From Falsibacillus pallidus (GTDB lineage: Bacteria; Bacillota; Bacilli; Bacillales; DSM-25281), in assembly GCF_003350505.1 (NCBI RefSeq), contig NZ_QQAY01000002.1, positions 124,001 to 188,000 of the forward strand: a stretch of DNA of 64,000 nucleotides. Direction: 5' to 3'. Positions 51,017 to 59,125 of the stretch are shown piece after piece; the first letter of the stretch is position 1; each line of letters begins with the position of its first letter. A program made the translations under genes and the position numbers. The notes beneath the pieces are model-generated. The model searched no databases. It was given only the letters and a program-made list of their open reading frames with translations, and was not told the origin of the DNA.

Positions 51017-53434
51017 ATGAGCGGTACGACAAAGGAAGTGCAGTTCCTAATCTCGGGTATGACATGTGCAGCTTGTTCTGCCCGAATCGAAAAAGGGCTG
51101 AGCCGGATGAACGGTGTGGAAGAGGCAAATGTGAACCTGGCATTGGAGAAAGCAACGGTGGTGTACAATCCTGAAGCTGCCGGAATGAGTGATTTTGAAC
51201 AAAAAGTGGAGCAGTTGGGGTATAGAGTCCCAACAGAAAAAATAGAGTTCGACATTTTAGGGATGACGTGTGCAGCCTGTTCAGCGCGAATTGAAAAAGG
51301 TCTTAACCGAATGGATGGAATCAAGACGGCTTCTCTCAATTTAGCGTTAGAGACAGCTTCCATCGAATATAATCCTTCACAAGTGACTGTTCAGGACATG
51401 ATTCAAAAAGTGGAGAAGTTGGGGTATGAAGCAAAACGGAAAAATGAGGTCACAGCAGAATCAGCTGATTACAGAAAACAGGAAATGGATCGGCAGTTGG
51501 GCAAGTTTGTATTTTCACTTATCCTTTCCTTGCCTCTTTTATGGGCAATGGTCAGTCACTTTTCCTTCCTGTCCTTTATTTATCTGCCCGATATGCTGAT
51601 GAATCCCTGGGTCCAGTTTGCCCTTGCGACACCCGTGCAATTTTTGATCGGGAAGCAATTTTATATTGGGGCCTATAAAGCATTGAGAAATAAGAGCGCC
51701 AACATGGATGTCCTTGTGGCACTCGGGACGTCAGCTGCGTATTTTTACAGTCTGTACTTGACGATTGCGTCTATTGGCGAAGGGATGAAAATGACAGATT
51801 TGTATTTTGAAACAAGTGCTATTTTGATCACATTGATCTTGCTTGGTAAATTGTTCGAAGCCAGGGCAAAAGGCCGTTCATCTGAAGCCATCAAAAAATT
51901 GATGGGGCTTCAGGTGAAGACGGCTCGAGTTGTCAGGGATGGAGTGGAGCAGGAAATTTCATTGGAAGAAGTAATAGTTGGAGACACAATTCTTGTGAAG
52001 CCTGGTGAGAAAATCCCTGTGGATGCCGTCATTATCGAAGGGCAATCGGCGCTTGATGAATCGATGCTGACAGGTGAAAGTGTACCGGTTGATAAGACCG
52101 TTGGGGATGAAGTCATTGGCGCTACGATCAATAAAAATGGATTTTTGAAATTGGAAGCAACAAAAGTAGGAAGGGATACGGCTCTTGCGCAAATCATTAA
52201 AGTAGTTGAAGAAGCTCAAGGTTCGAAAGCGCCGATTCAGCGCCTGGCCGACCAAATTTCAGGGATTTTTGTCCCGATTGTTGTCGGCATCGCGGTGGTT
52301 ACATTCTTGATATGGTATTTCGCAGCAGATCCCGGCGATTTTTCATCGGCATTAGAAAAAATGATAGCCGTTCTAGTGATTGCCTGCCCATGTGCGCTTG
52401 GCCTTGCCACTCCGACCTCGATCATGGCGGGCTCAGGCCGTGCAGCAGAATATGGTGTCCTCTTTAAAGGAGGAGAGCACTTGGAAAGAGCTCATCAATT
52501 GACGACCGTTGTCCTAGATAAGACTGGGACGGTTACCAATGGGAAGCCGGTGTTGACAGATGTTTTTACTGCAGATGGCATGGATGAATCGCTGCTTCTT
52601 CAGTTGGTCGGTTCTGCCGAAAGACAATCCGAGCATCCTCTCGCTGAAGCCATTGTAAATGGAATTAAGGAAAGGGGCGTTGCTTTAAAAGATGCGGCAT
52701 CGTTTGAAGCGATACCCGGATATGGTATCAAAGCAGAAGTGGACGGGAAAAATTTATTGATTGGAACCCGAAAGCTCATGGCTGAGAATGGAATCAATGT
52801 TGCCGATTATGAGGATGCTATGGCTGAGCTGGAATTGAACGGCAAGACAGCCATGCTGGCAGCAGTAGATGGGTTATTCGCCGGAATGGTGGCGGTTGCG
52901 GATACGGTGAAAGAAACATCAAAAGCAGCAATTGCACGATTAAAGGATATGGGAATCGATGTGTTTATGATTACGGGAGATAATGAACGTACGGCCCGAG
53001 CCATCGCGTCTCAAGTCGGAATTGAACACGTTCTGGCAGAAGTGCTGCCTGAAGGGAAGGCCGAAGAGGTCAAGAAGCTTCAGCAAGCCGGCGGAAAAGT
53101 CGCGATGGTTGGAGATGGGATCAATGACGCCCCTGCACTGGCTACTGCTGATATCGGCATGGCCATCGGAACGGGGGCTGATGTCGCAATGGAAGCAGCG
53201 GATATCACGCTGATGAGGGGCGACTTGAACAGCATTGCCGACGCCATTTTGATGAGCAGAAAGACGATCCGCAACATCAAGCAAAATCTTTTCTGGGCGT
53301 TTGGCTATAATACGCTTGGAATCCCGATTGCGGCCCTTGGTTTCTTGGCGCCTTGGCTGGCAGGAGCGGCAATGGCATTCAGTTCGGTTTCGGTTGTCCT
53401 TAATGCGTTGAGGCTGCAGAGAGTGAAATTATAA
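51017..53434 (+). CDS. copA: Copper-translocating P1B-type ATPase CopA
   Basis: An 805-residue P-type ATPase. Two N-terminal HMA domains carry GMTCAAC motifs (first at Cys17/Cys20), followed by TM helices with the metal-site CPC (Cys457-Pro-Cys459), the phosphorylation motif DKTGT (Asp501), the P1B SEHPLAEA motif and the hinge [10 protein letters not shown]. It exports cytosolic Cu(I), fed by CopZ. ATG at 51017 is preferred, because the GGAG sequence is too close to ATG at 51008. The CsoR operator upstream explains copper induction. Confidence 0.97.
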   Translation: MSGTTKEVQFLISGMTCAACSARIEKGLSRMNGVEEANVNLALEKATVVYNPEAAGMSDFEQKVEQLGYRVPTEKIEFDILGMTCAACSARIEKGLNRMDGIKTASLNLALETASIEYNPSQVTVQDMIQKVEKLGYEAKRKNEVTAESADYRKQEMDRQLGKFVFSLILSLPLLWAMVSHFSFLSFIYLPDMLMNPWVQFALATPVQFLIGKQFYIGAYKALRNKSANMDVLVALGTSAAYFYSLYLTIASIGEGMKMTDLYFETSAILITLILLGKLFEARAKGRSSEAIKKLMGLQVKTARVVRDGVEQEISLEEVIVGDTILVKPGEKIPVDAVIIEGQSALDESMLTGESVPVDKTVGDEVIGATINKNGFLKLEATKVGRDTALAQIIKVVEEAQGSKAPIQRLADQISGIFVPIVVGIAVVTFLIWYFAADPGDFSSALEKMIAVLVIACPCALGLATPTSIMAGSGRAAEYGVLFKGGEHLERAHQLTTVVLDKTGTVTNGKPVLTDVFTADGMDESLLLQLVGSAERQSEHPLAEAIVNGIKERGVALKDAASFEAIPGYGIKAEVDGKNLLIGTRKLMAENGINVADYEDAMAELELNGKTAMLAAVDGLFAGMVAVADTVKETSKAAIARLKDMGIDVFMITGDNERTARAIASQVGIEHVLAEVLPEGKAEEVKKLQQAGGKVAMVGDGINDAPALATADIGMAIGTGADVAMEAADITLMRGDLNSIADAILMSRKTIRNIKQNLFWAFGYNTLGIPIAALGFLAPWLAGAAMAFSSVSVVLNALRLQRVKL

Positions 53435-53456
53435 TTGGAATGAGAGGCGTCAGTGG

Positions 53457-54317
53457 ATGAAAAAATGGGCGATTGCGGCTGTCCTTTATTTGGCTCTTGT
53501 GGTTGTAGGCTACTCTGTTTATGCTGCGAATTTTAAAGAGGATGATGGACGAGGAAAAATGGGGATGGGTTCGGATGATACTTCACATAAAAGTGAGGAG
53601 GCCAGTGGAAGCATGGAGAGTATGGATGGTATGGAGAACTCCAGCCATGATCACGGTGCAGTTCAGGGGCTTTATGGAGATGTATTTGTGAAGGTCGGTT
53701 ATGAGAATGGGAAGGTGCGGATTTCTTTAAGGAACGATCAGGGTAAGCCAGTGGATCATTTGGAGATCAACCATGAGAAGAAGATGCATCTTATTGTAGT
53801 GGATGAGCATCTCGATAAATATTATCACCTCCATCCTGAGCGTGTTGGTGCTGGGGAATACGAAGCAGCCTTTCAGTTTCCGGAGGGCAGCTACAAGGCT
53901 TTTGTGGATATCAAACCTTTTAAGATGAACTACCACGTGTCGCCAAAATCATTCCAAGTGGGATCTGCCACAGGCGGCCATGGACATGACAATAAGCTGA
54001 CACCTGATGGAATTTTAGCCAAAACGGTTGATGGCAAGAAAGTCGTAATGGAAATGAGTTCAGCGAAAGCAGGAACGCCTGTCACATTGAAGTTCAATCT
54101 GGATGAATCGAGCCTTGAGCCATACTTAGGCGCGGCAGGACATGTGGTCATCCTTGATGAACAAGGGGAGCACTATCTGCATGTTCATCCTGCTAATGAA
54201 AAGAAGCCCGTGTTTAAAACGGAATTCATTGAACCAGGAATCTACAAAATCTGGGCGGAATTTAAGCAGGACGGCAAAGTGAGGGTGTTTCCATTCGTGG
54301 TGGAGATTATGAAATAA
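53457..54317 (+). CDS. Membrane-anchored Met/His-rich protein with FixH/YtkA-like domain, probable copper-binding
   Basis: A 286-residue protein. One N-terminal TM (WAIAAVLYLALVVVGYSVY) is followed by a Met/Ser/His-rich stretch (residues 38-66: KMGMGSDDTSHKSEEASGSM and on, ending NSSHDHG) and two Ig-like/YtkA-like domains rich in His (MHLIVVDEHLDKYYHLHPER and VVILDEQGEHYLHVHP). Metal binding outside the membrane is likely. It starts 22 bases after copA, so it belongs to that copper operon. A role as an extracytoplasmic copper sink or chaperone is inferred. Confidence 0.7.
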   Translation: MKKWAIAAVLYLALVVVGYSVYAANFKEDDGRGKMGMGSDDTSHKSEEASGSMESMDGMENSSHDHGAVQGLYGDVFVKVGYENGKVRISLRNDQGKPVDHLEINHEKKMHLIVVDEHLDKYYHLHPERVGAGEYEAAFQFPEGSYKAFVDIKPFKMNYHVSPKSFQVGSATGGHGHDNKLTPDGILAKTVDGKKVVMEMSSAKAGTPVTLKFNLDESSLEPYLGAAGHVVILDEQGEHYLHVHPANEKKPVFKTEFIEPGIYKIWAEFKQDGKVRVFPFVVEIMK

Positions 54318-54338
54318 TTAAACACAGTATGAAGAAGC

Positions 54339-54377
54339 AGGCGTCCTGAGGAACAACTTCAGGGCGCTTATTTTTGT
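54339..54377 (+). terminator. Terminator after the copA operon
   Basis: GCGTCCTGA ... TTCAGGGCGC hairpin followed by TTATTTTTG. Confidence 0.75.
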
Positions 54378-54388
54378 GCGAAGATTTT

Positions 54389-54428
54389 TCGGGCGGTGAC
54401 AGGGACGGCCGGGTTTTTGTCGAATGAT
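54389..54428 (-). repeat. Dispersed ATTCG(A/C)CAAA...GGGCGGTG...TGTCAC repeat, minus-strand copy
   Basis: Read on the minus strand it starts ATTCGACAAAAACCCGGCCG, then continues TCCCTGTCACCGCCCGAAAA. Plus-strand relatives lie at 56377-56418 and 63005-63068, and a diverged one at 24177-24205. Confidence 0.5.
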
Positions 54429-54507
54429 ATAGAGGACATGAGAGAGCAGAAAATGACAGGATGCAGGAAGTTTTTTTCATTAGTATGAAAGCAAGGAGTG
54501 AGGAGTT

Positions 54508-55362
54508 ATGGGCTGGGTGGAATCGCTGCAGGTGGCAATTGATTTTATGGAGGAAAATTTGCTCGAAGATATCAGCATAGAAGAGATCTCTAAGGCTACA
54601 AATTCTTCACCGTTTCATTTCCAGCGGACGTTCTCGATTTTGACCGAGACGTCTGTGGGGGAATATTTGAGGAGAAGAAGATTGACGCTGGCTGCTCAGG
54701 ATCTTTGTACATCCGATATTAAAATCATTGATGCCGCCTATAAGTATGGCTATGACACTCCCGAAGCTTTTGCCAAAGCATTTCGCCGCCAGCACGGCAT
54801 CACACCGAGTGAGGCGAGAAAGTTCATGGGAAAGCTGAATTCTTATAACCGCCTGGTCATCCAGGTGAATTTGAAAGGGGCAGAACCGATGCAGTATACG
54901 ATCGTGGAAAAAGAAGCGTTCCGAATCACTGGATTGAGTAGACGATTTTCTTTATTGAATGGGGAAAATGAGAAAGGAATTTCTCTTTTGTGGCAAGAGG
55001 TGAATGGAGATGGCACCAGCGAGGAACTTGCTATGCTTAATAACGGTATAGTAAAAGGGCTTCTAGGGGTATGCGTTGCGTCTTCTGAAGAGAATGAGAT
55101 GGACTATTGGGTGGCCGTTGCACGTGATGGGGAGGTCCCTGGGAAATTCGATAGCTATGAAGTGCCTGCATTGAAGTGGGCTGTGTTCGCCGTAAATGGA
55201 GCCATGCCGCATGCCATCCAGAATAAGTGGAAAGAAATTTTTACGGAATGGTTCCCGTCCAGCGGCTATCAGCATGCTGCAGGACCGGAATTGGAAGTAT
55301 ATCCGGATGGGGACCCATATAGTGCGGATTATTACTCAGAGATATGGATTCCTGTTATGTAA
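54508..55362 (+). CDS. AraC family transcriptional regulator with GyrI-like effector domain
   Basis: A 284-residue regulator. The N-terminal 110 residues are a double AraC-type HTH (ATNSSPFHFQRTFSILTETS then AYKYGYDTPEAFAKAFRRQH and GITPSEARK). The C-terminal 160 residues match the AraC_E_bind/GyrI-like small-molecule domain (MQYTIVEKEAFRITGLSRRF ... YEVPALKWAVFAVNGA). It probably senses a hydrophobic xenobiotic. No target is obvious next to it. ATG follows AAGGAGTGAGGAG. Confidence 0.88.
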   Translation: MGWVESLQVAIDFMEENLLEDISIEEISKATNSSPFHFQRTFSILTETSVGEYLRRRRLTLAAQDLCTSDIKIIDAAYKYGYDTPEAFAKAFRRQHGITPSEARKFMGKLNSYNRLVIQVNLKGAEPMQYTIVEKEAFRITGLSRRFSLLNGENEKGISLLWQEVNGDGTSEELAMLNNGIVKGLLGVCVASSEENEMDYWVAVARDGEVPGKFDSYEVPALKWAVFAVNGAMPHAIQNKWKEIFTEWFPSSGYQHAAGPELEVYPDGDPYSADYYSEIWIPVM

Positions 55363-55887
55363 ATTTGAAGGAGATTTCCATCCTGTAGTTGAATAAAGGG
55401 ATTGATAGGGATGATTTTCATAGGGACACGGGGACAGGTTTGGTGTCCCACCCAGGGTACTGAGGTAGAGCCCTTGAGCGCGCTTGGCGCATAGAACCGT
55501 GGTTCCGGCGCATAGGATTGATTTCCAGCGCATAGCGGGATGAGTTTGGCGCATTGACTATCAAGCTTGGCGCATAGCCAAGGGGTTTTCGCGCATAGAA
55601 CCCATTCCAACGGCGGGCTTCCCCTGATTTTCATACTAAATCCCATGATATCAATTATCTTTTTAAACCAAATGGTCAAATTTTGCTCTTTTCCCTCTTG
55701 ATTTGACGATCGAGACATTGAAAGTGGGAAGAATCTTCGCTTACCGTCTAGATTTTGTGAACTCCAGCCTGTGAATTCAGGGTAAGGCGGCGCTGGCGCA
55801 TTAGAGCAAAGTTTCGCGCATGAACCATTGGATAATTTATCAACCATTCTCATATTGAGATCATTCTTAAGATAGCAGGTGTATACA
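55363..55887. other. Gene-free region with hairpin and phased repeats
   Basis: Over 500 bases without a convincing gene. It holds a GGGACAC/GTGTCCC hairpin (55423-55449), a helically phased GCGCAT array (55487-55596) and two outlying copies (55796 and 55816). A long minus-strand open frame through it (55332-56012) looks like a repeat translated by chance. Confidence 0.55.
55487..55596. repeat. Phased GCGCAT array, ~21-bp period
   Basis: GCGCAT occurs at 55487, 55508, 55528, 55549, 55570 and 55591, always preceded by G or C and mostly followed by AG. The spacings are 21, 20, 21, 21 and 21 bp, about two DNA turns, with different bases between. Two more copies at 55796 and 55816 are 20 bp apart. 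Confidence 0.7.
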
Positions 55888-56313
55888 ATGAATACATATG
55901 AATTGACCAAAGAAGACATTGAGCTCGTGACAGAAGCGGAGTCTGTGATTAAGCGGCTATTTACGCCAGACAAACACCACGTAGGTGCGGCCATCAGAAC
56001 AAAGGAGGGCAAGATGATATCTGCGGTACATATTGAAGCCTACATCGGCAGGGTGACGGTGTGCGCCGAAGCCATTGCAATCGGGAAAGCCATTTCCGAG
56101 GGTGAAAGGGTATTCGATACAATCGCAGCCGTAAGGCATCCACACCCTGATGAGGTTGTTCAAGATCTGCGGGTAGTGAGCCCGTGCGGCATGTGCCGTG
56201 AACTTATATCAGACTACTCTCCTGAGTGCTTCATCATATTAGAAGTGGATGGGGAGCTCGTCAAAACCAAAATCAGTGAGCTTCTTCCGTTGAAGTACAA
56301 GAGAAGTAAATAA
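55888..56313 (+). CDS. bsr: Blasticidin-S deaminase-like cytosine-nucleoside deaminase
   Basis: A 141-residue zinc deaminase of the cytidine deaminase fold. Zinc ligands and catalytic Glu are intact: CAE at residues 59-61 (GRVTVCAEAIAIGKA) and PCGMC with Cys100 and Cys103 (VVSPCGMCRELISDY). The stretch KHHVGAAIRTKEGKMISAVH and IEAYIGRVTVCAEAIAIG is very close to Bacillus cereus Bsr as I remember it. Known function: deaminates blasticidin S to inactive deaminohydroxy-blasticidin; the natural target may be another cytosine nucleoside. The start is ATG 55888 or GTG 55879; both sites are weak. Its own terminator follows. Confidence 0.85.
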   Translation: MNTYELTKEDIELVTEAESVIKRLFTPDKHHVGAAIRTKEGKMISAVHIEAYIGRVTVCAEAIAIGKAISEGERVFDTIAAVRHPHPDEVVQDLRVVSPCGMCRELISDYSPECFIILEVDGELVKTKISELLPLKYKRSK

Positions 56314-56328
56314 TACTTAGAAACCTAT

Positions 56329-56363
56329 GCACCTTTCCAGTCTAATATGGAAGGTGCTTTTCT
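56329..56363 (+). terminator. Terminator after the deaminase gene
   Basis: GCACCTTTCCA ... TGGAAGGTGC followed by TTTTCTT. Confidence 0.78.
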
Positions 56364-56376
56364 TATGGAGCATCAT

Positions 56377-56418
56377 CGACATGATTCGCCAAATATCGGG
56401 TGGTGACAGTCACCTTTA
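56377..56418 (+). repeat. Dispersed ATTCGCCAAA...GGGTGGTGACAGTCACC repeat
   Basis: Reads CGACATGATTCGCCAAATAT then CGGGTGGTGACAGTCACC. The GGTGACAGTCACC end is itself a palindrome. It shares CGACAT-ATTCGCCAAA-GGGNGGTG with the copy at 63005. Confidence 0.5.
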
Positions 56419-56575
56419 GGGGATTTTCTTGTAGTTTTTTGACTAATTATAATATTCTTAAGATTATAATAATTTAAAGTTTTGGGAGTTATTTTTTGGA
56501 AATGCTAGATTTGGGGGCTTGTACCCTGCGAGATGGCGAATGGGGGTGGTGATGGTTTCTGTTATGATCAATTTA

Positions 56576-56603
56576 ACAAATATTTAGCCAATTAAATATT
56601 TGT
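56576..56603. promoter_or_regulatory. Inverted repeat upstream of the peptide gene
   Basis: ACAAATATTT-agccaatt-AAATATTTGT, perfect 10-bp arms, 51 bases before the peptide start codon. It lacks a T run, so an operator is as likely as a terminator. No regulator gene is next to it. Confidence 0.4.
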
Positions 56604-56654
56604 CCTCCATGACTTACATAACTTACAAATATGTAAAAGAAGGGAGTGTACGAA

Positions 56655-56717
56655 ATGAAAAAAATCAAAATTAAAAAAGTTGAAAAATTAGTACCTCTTA
56701 TCTGCCACTACCGATAA
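56655..56717 (+). CDS. Probable RiPP precursor peptide, 20 residues
   Basis: The frame MKKIKIKKVEKLVPLICHYR ends at TAA (56715). AGAAGGGAG sits 8 bases before the ATG, one of the strongest sites in this region. Lys/Ile/Val-rich leader-like N-terminus, then the core-like LVPLICHYR. It resembles in size and charge the Bacillus amyloliquefaciens MccA peptide, which I recall ending in Asn; this one ends in Arg. It is followed by a strong hairpin and then by a ThiF-like enzyme with an RRE-type domain, so a modified-peptide precursor is the best reading. It is too short to be confirmed by sequence alone. Confidence 0.6.
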   Translation: MKKIKIKKVEKLVPLICHYR

Positions 56718-56722
56718 GAGAA

Positions 56723-56768
56723 AAATATTGGCCGTGTATAGGTATATACACGGTCAATATTTATTTTT
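56723..56768 (+). terminator. Intra-operon attenuator hairpin after the precursor peptide
   Basis: An 18-bp stem AAATATTGGCCGTGTATA / TATACACGGTCAATATTT with a 4-base GGTA loop and one G-U pair, then ATTTTTCC. It lies 6 bases after the peptide stop and 27 bases before the enzyme gene start. Partial termination here would make far more peptide than enzyme mRNA, a common RiPP-operon arrangement. Confidence 0.8.
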
Positions 56769-56789
56769 CCCACAAAAGGAGGAGAAACG

Positions 56790-57935
56790 ATGAAACCGAA
56801 ATTCAAAGAAATCATGAAGCCGATTGTTTCTGTTGATGAGTCGATTCGCATCGGTTTTGAAGGAGAAATTTTTGATATCGATAATCCGGATAACTTTACC
56901 TTACATATGCTTGAACAATTTGATGGAACGAAAAATATCGAAGAATTAGCGGGAATCCTGGAGGTGAGTGTGGAAGAAGTGTTAGAGGCGGTTGAAATGT
57001 TCAATGAAATCGGCCTGCTGGAGGATGCGGATGATGACCCAACGATCGTTTTGACAAACGAACAGAAAGAAAGGTACCGTGCAAACCTTACCTATTTCTC
57101 CAACTACGCTGACATGACTACAAAACGTGAGAGCTTCCAGGAGAAATTGAAGGATGCTACGGTTGCGGTGCTGGGATTAGGAGGAGCGAGCCTTGACGCT
57201 GCTTGCCTGGCCGGACTTGGCGTCGGGAAAATCATCGGGTTGGATTATGACACGGTTGATATCAGCAATCTGAACCGTCAGTTTTTATATTCAGAGAATA
57301 ATATTGGGCAATTAAAGGCAAATGCAGCCCTTCAGCGAATCAAAGAGCTTAATAGTGACATAGAAATGGAAGTCCTCAATATGAAAGTAATGAATGCTGA
57401 AGGACTAATGGATGTCTTGAAAGATGTCGATCTAGTCATTAATGGAATCGATTCGCCTGGCATCATTGCATCTCGTTGGGTCAATTCTGCTTGCACAGCC
57501 TTGAATATCCCGTTCCTTCAAGGGGGCATCAGCAACACTAATATCATCTGGGAGAAAATCATTCCGAACTCCAGCGGCTGCTATGACTGCTTCCTCATTC
57601 ATTTTTTACGGGTGGATCCTTATTTTCAGCATCAGTTAATGGCGTTGTATAACCAGACGTTTGAAAGAAGGAACACAGCAATAGCACCTCATGTGGCCTT
57701 GCTCAGCGGGTTTATCATCTCAGAAGCGGCTAAAATCATCAGCGGACACGAAGCATCGATGCCTGCCTCGACCTCCCATATCTTTAATACGAAGACAATC
57801 GAGATTACAAAAGAACACAAATGGGACAAGCTTCCTGAATGCCCGACATGCGGGAATAATGGCAGTCATTCAGTTGAACCTGTAGATATCGAGCAGCTGC
57901 TGTCCATTTCTAAGGAAAAGGAAATGATGGTATGA
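56790..57935 (+). CDS. ThiF/MccB-like adenylating enzyme with N-terminal PqqD-like peptide-recognition domain
   Basis: A 381-residue protein. Residues 1-85 form a winged-helix PqqD/RRE-like domain (VDESIRIGFEGEIFDIDNPD, then LHMLEQFDGTKNIEELAGIL). Residues 110-330 are an E1/ThiF fold with the ATP loop VAVLGLGGASLDAACLAGLG, then DYDTVDISNLNRQFLYSENN (Asp, Asn-Arg-Gln) and INGIDSP. Structural zinc ligands are Cys264/Cys267 (GCYDC) and Cys351/Cys354 (CPTCG). No active-site Cys of ubiquitin E1s is evident. The architecture fits MccB (microcin C) and PaaA (pantocin) enzymes that adenylate a short peptide. RBS AAAGGAGGAG. Overlaps the protease gene (ATGA). Confidence 0.82.
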   Translation: MKPKFKEIMKPIVSVDESIRIGFEGEIFDIDNPDNFTLHMLEQFDGTKNIEELAGILEVSVEEVLEAVEMFNEIGLLEDADDDPTIVLTNEQKERYRANLTYFSNYADMTTKRESFQEKLKDATVAVLGLGGASLDAACLAGLGVGKIIGLDYDTVDISNLNRQFLYSENNIGQLKANAALQRIKELNSDIEMEVLNMKVMNAEGLMDVLKDVDLVINGIDSPGIIASRWVNSACTALNIPFLQGGISNTNIIWEKIIPNSSGCYDCFLIHFLRVDPYFQHQLMALYNQTFERRNTAIAPHVALLSGFIISEAAKIISGHEASMPASTSHIFNTKTIEITKEHKWDKLPECPTCGNNGSHSVEPVDIEQLLSISKEKEMMV

Positions 57936-59125
57936 GAAAACTGACGCTTGACTCCATACTGGATGCGTCGCATTTATCCGTACAGCCGGAAGGAGAAGAG
58001 TTCACGATAGGCGACCCAGTAAAGAATATTTTTATCCGGATTCCTGAAGAGGGGGCACAGGTCGTTCGCTGTTTGAATGGAGAAAGAACGATTCAAGACG
58101 TCCAGGACAAGCTCCTGAATGAATTTGGATTTGAAGTGGATGTCCTGGATTTCGCCGATTCGCTTTTAGATTTAGACCTTATAGCGAAATGGGACGGTGA
58201 AATTTTGACGGAAGAGGCTGCGCATGAAAATAAAATGCCCCAGAAGCTCGGCATGATTTTCTTTGGGAAGCCTACATTGATGATTTATGGTTTGTTGGCG
58301 GCTTCAGCGATCATGATAGGACTTACTTCTCGATTGTCTTTTCCTCTTTATCAAGATGCATTTGTCTTTGATTCGATAGGGAAAAGCCTTCTGTACTTCT
58401 TTTTAATCTCGTGGGTTTTGACCATTGTTCATGAAGCCTGCCATTATATTGCCGCTTCGAAAGAGGGAGTGCCCGTAAAGTTCAATTTAAGCATCCGCTG
58501 GTTTTGGGTGGTAGTCGAAGCAGACATGAATGGGTTATGGTCGCTTCCAAAGAGGAACAGATATATCCCATTGCTCGCAGGAATGATAATGGATGCTGTC
58601 ATTTTGAGTGGAGCAATTATCATTTCGGGGAGAATATCTGGAAACGAGTTTGTTTTCGGAACCTGCAAAATGATCATGCTCATTCAAACGTATAAACTAT
58701 TATGGCAGTTTTTGATTTTTGTTAGGACAGATGTCTATTATGTCATTGTCACAAGACTGAATGCTGCTGATTTGACTAAGGATGCGCTCTCATTTTTACT
58801 GCGCCCGATTTCAAAAAAATATAAAGAGAACTATGAACATTTATCCTCGACTGAGAAAACATTCGCGAAAAACTATGGTTGGATGTATGTGATAGGCCTG
58901 GTGATTGCCATTTTCATCTATTGCATGTATACCATTCCCGGAGCAGTGTTTGCGTTCAAAGAAGCGATGGGGCAAATCTTAATCTATAAATTCAACACAG
59001 TTGGTTTCTGGGACGGGATGATTCCGATCCTCATTGCATTGTTCGAAGCATTCCTGTGGGGAATTGGCGCCTATCAAACTTATGCCAGAAGGAGGACTAC
59101 ACATGTGGAACTGCAAAACCATTAA
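57932..59125 (+). CDS. Membrane M50-type zinc metalloprotease with N-terminal PqqD-like domain
   Basis: A 397-residue protein. Residues 1-95 are a PqqD-like domain (FTIGDPVKNIFIRIPEEGAQ then VVRCLNGERTIQDVQDKLLN). The rest has six or more TM segments: HExxH is His167-Glu168-x-x-His171 (IVHEACHYIAAS) and the third ligand motif is FVRTDVYYVI (Asp267), as in the peptide zinc metalloprotease (M50) group. Such proteases cut within the membrane, as in YydH of the epipeptide pathway. It starts inside the end of the ThiF gene (4-base overlap). It probably cuts the leader or exports and releases the modified peptide. Confidence 0.8.
   Translation: MRKLTLDSILDASHLSVQPEGEEFTIGDPVKNIFIRIPEEGAQVVRCLNGERTIQDVQDKLLNEFGFEVDVLDFADSLLDLDLIAKWDGEILTEEAAHENKMPQKLGMIFFGKPTLMIYGLLAASAIMIGLTSRLSFPLYQDAFVFDSIGKSLLYFFLISWVLTIVHEACHYIAASKEGVPVKFNLSIRWFWVVVEADMNGLWSLPKRNRYIPLLAGMIMDAVILSGAIIISGRISGNEFVFGTCKMIMLIQTYKLLWQFLIFVRTDVYYVIVTRLNAADLTKDALSFLLRPISKKYKENYEHLSSTEKTFAKNYGWMYVIGLVIAIFIYCMYTIPGAVFAFKEAMGQILIYKFNTVGFWDGMIPILIALFEAFLWGIGAYQTYARRRTTHVELQNH

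Larger units (their letters stand above)
56314..56654. other. Regulatory region between the deaminase and the peptide operon
   Basis: No gene longer than 20 codons is supported. The region holds the deaminase terminator (56329-56363), a dispersed repeat (56377-56418), AT-rich promoter-like sequences (TTGACT at 56436, TATAAT-like boxes) and a perfect 10-bp inverted repeat (56576-56603) before the peptide gene. Confidence 0.55.

Noticed and set aside
55487-55596. A possible CRISPR array
   Set aside because: The repeated unit is only 6-9 bases with a 20-21-bp period, too short for CRISPR repeats, and there are no cas genes.
55332-56012. A 226-codon minus-strand frame over the GCGCAT array and the deaminase gene, with repeated LCAK or YAP motifs
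   Set aside because: It overlaps a clearly conserved deaminase gene on the other strand, has no ribosome binding site, and its repeats follow from the GCGCAT motif itself.
56508-56558. A 16-codon frame MLDLGACTLRDGEWGW upstream of the peptide gene
   Set aside because: No proper ribosome binding site and no link to the operon; likely chance.
56533-56595. A second 20-codon frame (MANGGGDGFCYDQFNKYLAN) upstream of the precursor peptide, ending in Asn as microcin C precursors do
   Set aside because: No ribosome binding site at a usable distance (the nearest G-rich run is 14 bases away), and it overlaps the inverted repeat at 56576. Kept only as a low-likelihood alternative.
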